Below, piece after piece: positions 13,401-18,505 of a stretch of 20,036 nt of DNA. The position numbers and the translations under genes are program-made. Origin of the DNA: a virus. The first letter of the stretch is position 1. Every line of letters begins with the position of its first letter. The stretch spans positions 1-20,036 of the IMG/VR virus record IMGVR_UViG_3300043469_000079; one strand, 5' to 3'. Below the pieces are notes generated by a model. That model was not told where the DNA came from. It searched no databases and worked only from the letters and a program-made list of their open reading frames with translations.

Positions 13401-14438
13401 ATGACAACAACAAAAAAAGGCGGAAGCAAAACCAAAATGAGTGGTCAAATAGTTTTAGACTATTTAGCCAAATACCCTCAATGGATGCCTTCTAACACTT
13501 TAGCTTCTTTGATTATGAAGGAGCAATCAGCACACTTTGACAATCAAGAAAATGTACGTTATTTGGTACGTTATTACAGAGGTAAGACTGGAGAAGATAG
13601 AGGAGTTAAAGGAAAGAATACACAATACATAGAAGATTTTAAGCGTACAGGCTCACACTTTGTGCAACCACCTACTTGGGTAGAGGAGAAGGTTGTTTAC
13701 TGTTTACCATTAGGAATTAAGAAGATGGGTTTTATAAGTGATTTGCAAGTGCCATTTCACGACCCTAAAGCAATTGATGCTTGTTTTAAATACTTACTGG
13801 ACCAGAAGATTGATTCATTATTTATCAATGGCGATTTGGTTGACTTTTACCAGTTAAGCGACTTCCAGAAAGACCCAAGAGTAAGAAAGTTTGATGAGGA
13901 ATATGAGGCTATTATTGAGATGTTAGGATTTATTAGAGCAACATTTCCTTTAATTCCTATTTACTACAACTTAGATGCTAATCACGAATTTAGGTATGAA
14001 AGGTATATGCGAACTAAAGCACCTGAATTATTAGGGTTGAATGGTAAGTTTGACATTGAGGAAATCTTAATGCTAAATACTTTTAACATTATTCCGATTA
14101 AGAATATAGATCACGTTAAGTTTGGCAAATTACCTATCATTCACGGCGATACTACATTTAGAAGGGGTAGCGGTGTAAACCCAGCTAAAACGCTTTACGA
14201 TAGAGTTAAGCAGTCGGCAATAGCTTCGCACGTTCATCAAGTACAATCATACACAACAAAGAATCAATTTGATGAGGAAGTATTTACTTGCTGGACCACA
14301 GGACACTTAATGCATCCAAACGTGGAATATTGTAAGCACGTTGATAATTACTCACAAGGCTTTGCGATATTAGAAAAGGATGTTGAAGGTTACTATTCGG
14401 TGCAAAATAAAAGAATATATAAAAACAAAATTTTCTAA
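13401..14438 (+). CDS. Metallophosphoesterase with N-terminal HTH-like region
   Basis: This 345-residue protein carries the calcineurin-like phosphoesterase motifs in order. They are S-D114-L-Q (motif I), N-G-D145-L-V-D (II), A-N194-H195-E (III), H248-G-D (IV) and S-H277-V-H279 (V). Motif I has Gln where the family usually has His (D-x-H), so one metal ligand is altered. Residues 1-70 are helical, with Q-I-V-L-D-Y-L-A-K-Y-P and a basic Y-Y-R-G-K-T-G-E-D-R-G, and may bind DNA. Such enzymes occur in many phages, with proposed roles in DNA processing or nucleotide metabolism. The substrate cannot be read from sequence. Start 13401 follows an A-A-A-C-C-T leader; ATG 13437 is a possible alternative. 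Confidence 0.82.
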   Translation: MTTTKKGGSKTKMSGQIVLDYLAKYPQWMPSNTLASLIMKEQSAHFDNQENVRYLVRYYRGKTGEDRGVKGKNTQYIEDFKRTGSHFVQPPTWVEEKVVYCLPLGIKKMGFISDLQVPFHDPKAIDACFKYLLDQKIDSLFINGDLVDFYQLSDFQKDPRVRKFDEEYEAIIEMLGFIRATFPLIPIYYNLDANHEFRYERYMRTKAPELLGLNGKFDIEEILMLNTFNIIPIKNIDHVKFGKLPIIHGDTTFRRGSGVNPAKTLYDRVKQSAIASHVHQVQSYTTKNQFDEEVFTCWTTGHLMHPNVEYCKHVDNYSQGFAILEKDVEGYYSVQNKRIYKNKIF

Positions 14439-14439
14439 T

Positions 14440-14631
14440 ATGCGATACCCTAAAAACTTTGCAAAATTGACAACAATACAACAAGAACAATGGCTGGTTT
14501 CTAAACTACAAGAAATACACCAATTAGAGCAAGAGATCAAAATTACATTAGGTAAAATCAGAGGTGGCGAAGTATTAATATTTAAAGAGATAGATAGACC
14601 TGACTTAGCTTTAATGAAAGATGAAAATTAA
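14440..14631 (+). CDS. Small helical protein of unknown function
   Basis: This 63-residue protein starts with M-R-Y-P-K-N-F at ATG 14440, one base after the phosphoesterase stop. An in-frame upstream start at 14380 was discarded because it would lie wholly inside the phosphoesterase gene. Most of the chain is a charged helix (Q-W-L-V-S-K-L-Q-E-I-H-Q-L-E-Q-E-I-K) followed by I-R-G-G-E-V-L-I-F-K-E-I-D-R-P-D-L-A-L-M. No family is recognised. It overlaps the next gene by 11 bp, consistent with one operon. Confidence 0.62.
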   Translation: MRYPKNFAKLTTIQQEQWLVSKLQEIHQLEQEIKITLGKIRGGEVLIFKEIDRPDLALMKDEN

Positions 14632-14890
14632 AGTAATACATAGAAAATTAGGAAGGGAACAGGCTCACGGCATTGCTGAAAGCGATGGTGTAGTTTATAT
14701 AGACTCACGACTAAAGGGCAAAAAGCATCTTGAAATCCTGTTGCACGAGTGCTTACATATATTGAACCCAATGGATGAAGAAGAAGCCATTATAGAGAAA
14801 AGCGTAACTTTATGTAAGGTTCTTTGGCAGCAAGGATACCGAATGGTAGATAATTCTAATGATACACCATTGCAAGATGGCTCTAAATAG
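14621..14890 (+). CDS. Mini zinc metalloprotease-like protein (HExxH)
   Basis: This 89-residue protein has a beta-rich start (K-V-I-H-R-K-L-G, V-V-Y-I-D-S-R-L). The helix L-E-I-L-L-H42-E-C-L-H46-I-L holds the HExxH zinc-binding motif. The acidic helix that follows (D-E-E-E-A-I-I-E-K) could supply the third ligand, as in SprT/IrrE-like zincins. It is shorter than typical proteases of this type and may be a minimal domain. The target is unknown. It is the last gene of the late block: a strong intrinsic terminator begins 16 bp after its stop. Confidence 0.65.
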   Translation: MKIKVIHRKLGREQAHGIAESDGVVYIDSRLKGKKHLEILLHECLHILNPMDEEEAIIEKSVTLCKVLWQQGYRMVDNSNDTPLQDGSK

Positions 14891-14906
14891 TTGTTGGTTC
14901 ATAGTT

Positions 14907-14934
14907 CCCCAGTCCTAAAAAGCTGGGGTTTTTT
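14907..14934 (+). terminator. Intrinsic terminator of the late block
   Basis: CCCCAG (14907-14912) pairs with CTGGGG (14923-14928) across a 10-nt A-rich loop and is followed by six T. It lies just after the mini-zincin gene and should end transcription of the lysis/phosphoesterase block. Confidence 0.85.
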
Positions 14935-14937
14935 ATA

Positions 14938-14945
14938 TATCTTTG
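14938..14945 (+). promoter_or_regulatory. TAnnTTTG promoter element between two terminators
   Basis: TATCTTTG matches the -7 consensus, 4 bp after the first terminator. The next transcript end is the second terminator at 15007, so use of this element would give an RNA of about 55-60 nt. No TTG is visible at -33. Confidence 0.35.
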
Positions 14946-14973
14946 GCTTTCATATTGGAGAACTTAGGTTTAA

Positions 14974-15007
14974 CCCCCTTGTCAATTTCTATTGATGGGG
15001 GTTTTTT
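14974..15007 (+). terminator. Second intrinsic terminator
   Basis: CCCCC (14974-14978) pairs with GGGGG (14997-15001). Inside, TCAAT (14982-14986) pairs with ATTGA (14991-14995) across a TTCT loop, and six T follow. It is a strong stem for an AT-rich genome and lies immediately before the promoter-like element of the HNH gene. Confidence 0.85.
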
Positions 15008-15009
15008 AG

Positions 15010-15017
15010 TATATTTG
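15010..15017 (+). promoter_or_regulatory. TAnnTTTG promoter element of the HNH gene
   Basis: TATATTTG is followed by four bases and then ATG 15022, the same spacing as at 6418-6430, so the predicted transcript is leaderless or nearly so. It lies 2 bp after the T run of the second terminator, which insulates the gene from upstream transcription. Confidence 0.45.
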
Positions 15018-15021
15018 CAAT

Positions 15022-15459
15022 ATGAAAAATACAACTTGGAAAACAATTAATGGCTTTACAGTTTATAAAATAAGTAACAATGGTATTGTTATGAATGTAA
15101 AAACAAATAGAATATTAAAAACTAATATAGACCCATATGGTTATGTAAGAATAGATTTACAACAAAAAATTGATGGAATAATAAAATATAGAAAAACATC
15201 AATACATAGGTTATTAGCAGAAAATTTTATTGATAATCCTAATAACTATAAATGTGTTAATCATATTGATGCAAATAGAATTAATAATAATTTGAATAAT
15301 TTAGAATGGTGTACTGCAAAACAAAATATGCATCACGCAAGATATGTAACAAAAAATGGAACAGTCATATCTAAACAAAAAATTATTAAATTAGTGGCTG
15401 AAAATCCTACTTTAAACAAAAATGATATAATAGATATGCTCATATCTAATTGCAGATAG
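15022..15459 (+). CDS. NUMOD4-HNH homing endonuclease
   Basis: This 145-residue protein has an N-terminal NUMOD4-like domain (W6-K-T-I-N-G-F-x-V-Y-K-I-S-N-N-G) and a central HNH_3 nuclease domain. The latter shows I-H-R-L-L-A-E-N-F-I (61-70), V-N-H81-I-D-A-N, then N-L-E-W-C-T and Q-N-M-H-H-A-R. Family members are free-standing homing nucleases that nick target DNA and spread by repair. The C-terminal 35 residues (I-I-K-L-V-A-E-N-P-T-L-N-K-N-D-I-I) look like a short helical DNA-binding tail. It sits alone between terminators and a control region with its own promoter-like box, as expected for an inserted selfish gene. Confidence 0.85.
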   Translation: MKNTTWKTINGFTVYKISNNGIVMNVKTNRILKTNIDPYGYVRIDLQQKIDGIIKYRKTSIHRLLAENFIDNPNNYKCVNHIDANRINNNLNNLEWCTAKQNMHHARYVTKNGTVISKQKIIKLVAENPTLNKNDIIDMLISNCR

Positions 15460-15476
15460 TCTTATTAGGGTGGTTT

Positions 15477-15510
15477 TTTATCGCTCATATAAAGTTCATT
15501 TATCGCTCAT
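15477..15510 (+). repeat. 12-bp direct repeat, 22-bp period, in control region
   Basis: TTTATCGCTCAT occurs at 15477-15488 and again at 15499-15510. A degenerate relative, TTTATCCCTATT, lies at 15531-15542. The 22-bp period is close to two helical turns, so a protein could bind both copies on one DNA face. They lie in the 180-bp gap (15460-15639) between the HNH gene and the early genes. No ORF of note is in this gap. Confidence 0.7.
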
Positions 15511-15514
15511 TATA

Positions 15515-15529
15515 GGTAGTAATACTACC
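15515..15529. promoter_or_regulatory. Perfect palindrome, probable operator
   Basis: GGTAGTA-A-TACTACC is a perfect inverted repeat with 7-bp arms and a one-base centre, without a T run, so not a terminator. Its form fits a site for a dimeric repressor or initiator. It lies about 80 bp upstream of the early promoter candidate and next to the direct repeats. Confidence 0.6.
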
Positions 15530-15581
15530 ATTTATCCCTATTATTTGCCGTTCATCACATTTATAGAAAATACTTGCATTG

Positions 15582-15615
15582 TTTGATAAAGATATAAGTT
15601 TATACCCTATCTTTG
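15582..15615 (+). promoter_or_regulatory. Early-region promoter (TTTG-N22-TAnnTTTG)
   Basis: TTTG (15582-15585) and TATCTTTG (15608-15615) are separated by 22 bp, within the 17-23 bp range described for Flavobacterium promoters. This is the only candidate in the window with both elements. Start of transcription would be near 15619, giving a leader of about 20 nt before ATG 15640, and it would drive the early operon. Confidence 0.6.
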
Positions 15616-15639
15616 ATTTCATAAACCAAAACAACCAAT

Positions 15640-15768
15640 ATGAACAAGCTAAAAACTCCACAAGAGAAAGCAAATGAGCGTTACGCTAACGAAAGCATCA
15701 AACCTATGTATGCTTTCATCATTATCTGTATCGCATTTTTAATTACCGCAATCCTACAAAACATCTAA
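15640..15768 (+). CDS. Small single-helix membrane protein
   Basis: This 42-residue protein is the first gene after the early promoter. A charged N-terminal half (K-L-K-T-P-Q-E-K-A-N-E-R-Y-A-N-E) is followed by a membrane helix (about 24-40: Y-A-F-I-I-I-C-I-A-F-L-I-T-A-I-L). Its leader ends in C-C-A-A-T before ATG, like that of the bet gene. First-expressed small membrane proteins in phages sometimes act in exclusion or host takeover, but nothing here shows which. Confidence 0.6.
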   Translation: MNKLKTPQEKANERYANESIKPMYAFIIICIAFLITAILQNI

Positions 15769-15771
15769 CCT

Positions 15772-16002
15772 ATGAAAACTCCAATGCAATTACTATTAGA
15801 GTACATTAAAACTGCTCACACCTTTACATTCCTTCCAGAGCAATTAGCTAAAACTATTGAAGAAAAGTATTTGCCTATTGAAAAATCCCAAATTAGACAA
15901 GCCTTTGATGATGGCGAAATAAACGTATGGAACGGCAAAAGAGATGAATCCTTTGAATTTGAGGGTGGGATTGACTATTACAATAAAAACTATAAAAACT
16001 AA
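15772..16002 (+). CDS. Small early protein of unknown function
   Basis: This 76-residue protein begins at ATG 15772 after an A-A-C-C-T leader, 3 bp after the previous stop. The N-terminal half is helical (M-Q-L-L-L-E-Y-I-K-T-A and L-A-K-T-I-E-E-K-Y-L-P-I-E-K-S-Q-I-R-Q-A-F-D-D-G). The C-terminal half is acidic and aromatic, ending F-E-F-E-G-G-I-D-Y-Y-N-K-N-Y. That ending recalls small proteins found in other Bacteroidota phages, but I cannot name a domain family. Confidence 0.68.
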   Translation: MKTPMQLLLEYIKTAHTFTFLPEQLAKTIEEKYLPIEKSQIRQAFDDGEINVWNGKRDESFEFEGGIDYYNKNYKN

Positions 16003-16005
16003 CCT

Positions 16006-16173
16006 ATGACACCAATTGAACTATTTATCAAGACATTAGAAACCCAATTAATTAATATGCCTTCTGGTTATGTAAGGGAAACAGTTGAAGCCTGTTTACA
16101 ATTAGCACAAGGCATTAAATCAAGTTATGAAATCCCTTATAACAACATTAGTGAGCCAACAGATCAAGACTAA
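16006..16173 (+). CDS. Small early protein of unknown function
   Basis: This 55-residue ORF has the same A-A-C-C-T-ATG start context as its neighbour, 3 bp after that gene's stop. It is helical (P-I-E-L-F-I-K-T-L-E-T-Q-L and Y-V-R-E-T-V-E-A-C-L-Q-L-A-Q-G-I) with a polar tail. The last 47 bp overlap the next gene in another frame. No family is recognised. Confidence 0.55.
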   Translation: MTPIELFIKTLETQLINMPSGYVRETVEACLQLAQGIKSSYEIPYNNISEPTDQD

Positions 16174-16345
16174 TCTACAAACCGAAGCCGACACAAAAGG
16201 CATAACCTTAAGTAAGTTGGTTTACAAAATCCTAAAACAATATGAGCAAACTAATCTATCAAGAGAAACAACTAAAGTTGCACAAAAGAGCAACAATGCT
16301 GCTGGAACTACTAAAACAAGCACAGGGAAGGCAAAATCTATTTGA
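16127..16345 (+). CDS. Ribbon-helix-helix-like DNA-binding protein
   Basis: Residues 3-42 fit the ribbon-helix-helix pattern: a short strand (L-I-T-T-L-V-S), a first helix (Q-I-K-T-N-L-Q-T-E-A-D-T-K-G), then I-T-L-S-K-L-V-Y-K-I-L-K-Q-Y as the second helix. This is the usual G-x-T/S-x-S-x-L-V signature of Arc/CopG/ParD-type dimers, which bind operator DNA. Residues 43-72 are a basic, S/T/K-rich tail in the region that overlaps the next gene by 104 bp. The start overlaps the previous gene by 47 bp. It is a candidate regulator of the early promoter, 0.5 kb upstream, where a palindrome is present (inference). Confidence 0.62.
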   Translation: MKSLITTLVSQQIKTNLQTEADTKGITLSKLVYKILKQYEQTNLSRETTKVAQKSNNAAGTTKTSTGKAKSI

Positions 16346-16538
16346 GGCTGACCTTGCAGAATGGAGGCGAGGACTTGATGACACAAGGACAATGATTAGC
16401 GAGGAGGACTTGTTAATCAAGATTGCAAGGATGAATGACATCCAGCGCAGAATCCTTAAAAGCTACCATTACTTGATTCTGGACCTTTACACCTTAACGG
16501 AGGACTTTATGCTCCCAATAAACCTTTTACATTTCTAA
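16242..16538 (+). CDS. Helical protein of unknown function
   Basis: This 98-residue charged helical protein (Q-L-K-L-H-K-R-A-T-M-L-L-E-L-L-K-Q-A, L-A-E-W-R-R-G-L-D-D-T-R-T-M, D-I-Q-R-R-I-L-K-S-Y-H-Y-L-I-L) overlaps the ribbon-helix-helix gene by 104 bp if ATG 16242 is used. An in-frame ATG at 16296 would reduce this to 50 bp and keep most of the helix. The stop shares one base with the DnaA-domain gene. No motif is recognised. Confidence 0.55.
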   Translation: MSKLIYQEKQLKLHKRATMLLELLKQAQGRQNLFEADLAEWRRGLDDTRTMISEEDLLIKIARMNDIQRRILKSYHYLILDLYTLTEDFMLPINLLHF

Positions 16539-16975
16539 TGAAAGAAGTACATAAAACATATATGGCAGAACTTGAAATTGAAGTTTTGCGAGATAAGAAC
16601 AAAGAACTAAAGAGAGAGATAAACCGATTAAAGGATTTATTAGATCATCATTTAAACATAAAAACAACACGAATGGACAAGGAACAACAAAAAGAGTATG
16701 CAGTTCAAATGGCTGAAAAGATATGCAATTACTATCAAATTAAGTATGGACAAATGATGTCTAAATACAGAGGCGAGGAAGTTACTTTGGCAAGGCAAAT
16801 GACTATGTATTTCACTAAGCAAAAAACCGAGTTAAATGGCGAGGAAATTGCACAATTATTCAAAAGGGATAGAACTACTGTTTTACATTCAATATCCAAG
16901 ATTAAGGGTCAATTATCAAATAAGTTTGATGATACCATAAAAAATGACATTTTCAACTTAAATGTGCTACTTTAA
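16538..16975 (+). CDS. DnaA domain IV-like DNA-binding protein
   Basis: This 145-residue protein has two parts. Residues 8-38 are a charged coiled coil (E-L-E-I-E-V-L-R-D-K-N-K-E-L-K-R-E-I-N-R). Residues 55-125 match the C-terminal DNA-binding domain of DnaA: K-Y-R-G-E-E-V-T-L-A-R-Q-M-T-M-Y-F-T-K, then L-N-G-E-E-I-A-Q-L-F-K, then R110-D-R-T-T-V-L-H-S-I. The last corresponds to the R-D-H-T-T-V-L-H signature that reads the DnaA box. There is no AAA+ ATPase domain. It is encoded before bet, so it may mark the phage origin, block host DnaA, or regulate transcription. The coiled coil could dimerise it. Confidence 0.78.
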   Translation: MKEVHKTYMAELEIEVLRDKNKELKREINRLKDLLDHHLNIKTTRMDKEQQKEYAVQMAEKICNYYQIKYGQMMSKYRGEEVTLARQMTMYFTKQKTELNGEEIAQLFKRDRTTVLHSISKIKGQLSNKFDDTIKNDIFNLNVLL

Positions 16976-17026
16976 TTTGGTTATTAACACTAAAGTACCT
17001 AATTTTAAACTCTAAAACCAACCAAT

Positions 17027-17758
17027 ATGAATGACCAACAACTGGCTAAAAAGCCACAACTTTCGTACACGAAAGATCAAGTAGAGTTAGTAAAATCGCA
17101 GATTGCTCCAGAAGCAACAGTTGATGAACTAAAACTCTTTCTTTATCAAGCACAAAGGACAGGACTTGATGCGTTATCAAGACAAATTTATTGCATCCAC
17201 AGGAACGTTAAAACGCAAAACGGATGGTCTAAAAAAATGACCATTCAAACAAGCATTGATGGCTTCCGAGTAATCGCTGAAAGAAGCGGAAATTACGGAG
17301 GTCAAAGCGAACCTATCTTTGTAGAAGAAGATGGCAAGTTAGTTTCTTGCAAGGTTTCAGTATTTAGATTTAATGGCGATACAAGGTATGAGGCAGCCGT
17401 TGGAGTTGCATACTGGGATGAGTATTGCCAAAGAACAAATGATGGTAAACCTATGGGTTTATGGGCAAAGATGCCACATACAATGTTAAGTAAAGTTGCA
17501 GAGGCATTAGCTTTGAGAAAGGCTTACCCACAAGATTTAAGCGGTCTTTACACAGGCGATGAGATGGCTCAATCAACAGATGAAACTCCAACCTACATTA
17601 AGGCTCACGAAAGCGTTGATGACTTAGAGTTAGCAATTGACTTGTGTGTTAATACTACCGAGTTAAGCCAACTTTACGCATTAAACAATGACATCGTAGA
17701 AAGAGAAGTAGCTAAAGAAGTAACTAAATTATTTACCAAGAAAAAACAAACTTTATGA
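17027..17758 (+). CDS. bet: Phage recombination protein Bet (RecT family annealase)
   Basis: This 243-residue single-strand annealing protein has the Bet/RecT family signatures. These are E-L-K-L-F-L-Y-Q-A-Q-R-T-G-L-D (34-48), R-Q-I-Y-C-I, M-T-I-Q-T-S-I-D-G-F-R-V-I-A-E-R-S-G (71-88), W-A-K-M-P-H-T-M-L-S-K-V-A-E-A-L-A-L-R-K-A-Y-P and L-S-G-L-Y-T-G-D-E-M (171-180). It anneals complementary single strands during recombination-dependent replication, usually with a partner exonuclease and SSB. An SSB-like gene lies downstream; no exonuclease is visible in this window. A 51-bp gap precedes it. The start follows A-A-C-C-A-A-C-C-A-A-T. Confidence 0.92.
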   Translation: MNDQQLAKKPQLSYTKDQVELVKSQIAPEATVDELKLFLYQAQRTGLDALSRQIYCIHRNVKTQNGWSKKMTIQTSIDGFRVIAERSGNYGGQSEPIFVEEDGKLVSCKVSVFRFNGDTRYEAAVGVAYWDEYCQRTNDGKPMGLWAKMPHTMLSKVAEALALRKAYPQDLSGLYTGDEMAQSTDETPTYIKAHESVDDLELAIDLCVNTTELSQLYALNNDIVEREVAKEVTKLFTKKKQTL

Positions 17759-18000
17759 CACCATTAAGCAGATTATGGGATTTAAGAGAGGAAGTTAAAT
17801 TTTGGAATTACAAAGTAGATACAAGCTATCCTCAAAACGCAAGTGAAATGATTGATAAATTAAATGCGGCTAAGTATAAACTTAAATTACATAAACAATT
17901 ACACTTCCCAGAGTTATTAGAGCAACCTAAAAGGAATTACATTCCTTATCAAATGTTAGCTGATAAATTTGAAGTAATTGAAAACTATTTAAACGATTAA
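17755..18000 (+). CDS. Small helical protein of unknown function
   Basis: This 81-residue protein overlaps the bet stop by four bases (ATGA), so it is probably translated by coupling with bet. It is helical and rich in aromatic and basic residues (L-W-D-L-R-E-E-V-K-F-W-N-Y-K-V-D, L-N-A-A-K-Y-K-L-K-L-H-K-Q-L-H-F-P). Tight coupling suggests a recombination or replication accessory role, but no nuclease motif is seen. Confidence 0.62.
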   Translation: MTPLSRLWDLREEVKFWNYKVDTSYPQNASEMIDKLNAAKYKLKLHKQLHFPELLEQPKRNYIPYQMLADKFEVIENYLND

Positions 18001-18002
18001 TT

Positions 18003-18170
18003 ATGCCTTATTCAACTTGCTGCGGAGCATATACCGATATGGAAGAAATCGGAATCTGCCCAGATTGTTTAGAACATTGCGACTGGGAAGAAGAAGAAGA
18101 TGAGGAAGAAGTAGAACAAGATAGACAAAATGAAATAGCATTAGAACAAGAACAATTAAATAAACATTAA
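18003..18170 (+). CDS. Small cysteine-rich (zinc-ribbon-like) acidic protein
   Basis: This 55-residue protein has five cysteines in its first 26 residues: C6-C7-G-A-Y, then C19-P-D-C22 and C26. This resembles a minimal zinc ribbon. The second half is extremely acidic (E-E-E-E-D-E-E-E-V-E-Q-D) with a Q/E helix. It starts 2 bp after the upstream stop. Short C-C-G/C-P-x-C proteins are common in phage early regions; their function is generally unknown. The acidic tail could mimic DNA or bind basic partners (inference). Confidence 0.62.
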   Translation: MPYSTCCGAYTDMEEIGICPDCLEHCDWEEEEDEEEVEQDRQNEIALEQEQLNKH

Positions 18171-18180
18171 ACTAAAAACA

Positions 18181-18453
18181 ATGATTGTATTAAACATTTG
18201 CAAAGAGGACATCAACTGGAAAGAAGCTAAGAACGGCAAAAATTACGCAAATATTGCTACCGACTTCTTAAAAGAACCAGATGACAAAGGAAACACGCAT
18301 ACAGTATGGAACAACCAATCACAAGAGGAAAGAGCAGAAAAAGCTAAGAAAAACTATTGTGGTAGAGGTAAGCAAGTTTCTTATAACGCACCAACAGGTA
18401 AGAAGGAATTTGCAGTAAACCAACAAGAAAGCGAAGACGATCTACCATTCTAA
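18181..18453 (+). CDS. SSB-like protein with acidic C-terminal tip
   Basis: This 90-residue protein begins with an OB-like strand pattern (I-V-L-N-I-C, I-N-W-K-E-A-K-N-G-K-N-Y-A-N-I-A-T-D). It continues with K-E-P-D-D-K-G-N-T-H-T-V-W-N-N-Q, a basic segment, and the tail E-S-E-D-D-L-P-F. The D-D-L-P-F end is the hallmark of bacterial SSB proteins, by which SSB recruits its partners. The body is shorter than a canonical SSB domain, so it may be a divergent ssDNA-binding protein or a mimic of the SSB tail. Its location in the bet operon supports a role on single-stranded DNA. Confidence 0.65.
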   Translation: MIVLNICKEDINWKEAKNGKNYANIATDFLKEPDDKGNTHTVWNNQSQEERAEKAKKNYCGRGKQVSYNAPTGKKEFAVNQQESEDDLPF

Positions 18454-18505
18454 AACAACCCCTCGTTGGGCGATAACGTAAAGCGCAAATTTAAAACCTA
18501 CAACT

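Noticed and set aside
14380-14439. Extended N terminus for the 63-residue protein
   Set aside because: It would start inside the phosphoesterase gene; ATG 14440 directly follows that gene's stop.
15443-15479. Terminator after the first HNH gene
   Set aside because: A short A/T hairpin (TATCT/AGATA) and a later T6 run are present, but the stem does not abut the T run, so termination is not supported.
15515-15529. Palindrome as a phage attachment site
   Set aside because: No integrase gene or second copy is in the window; an operator or initiator site is the simpler reading.
16976-17026. Promoter in the gap before bet
   Set aside because: No exact TAnnTTTG match; TAATTTGG near 16973 lacks the required spacing. 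The gene is likely read from the early promoter.
18454-18505. Hairpin CAAC/GTTG in the gap before the second HNH gene
   Set aside because: Only four pairs and no T run; not convincing as a terminator or other element.
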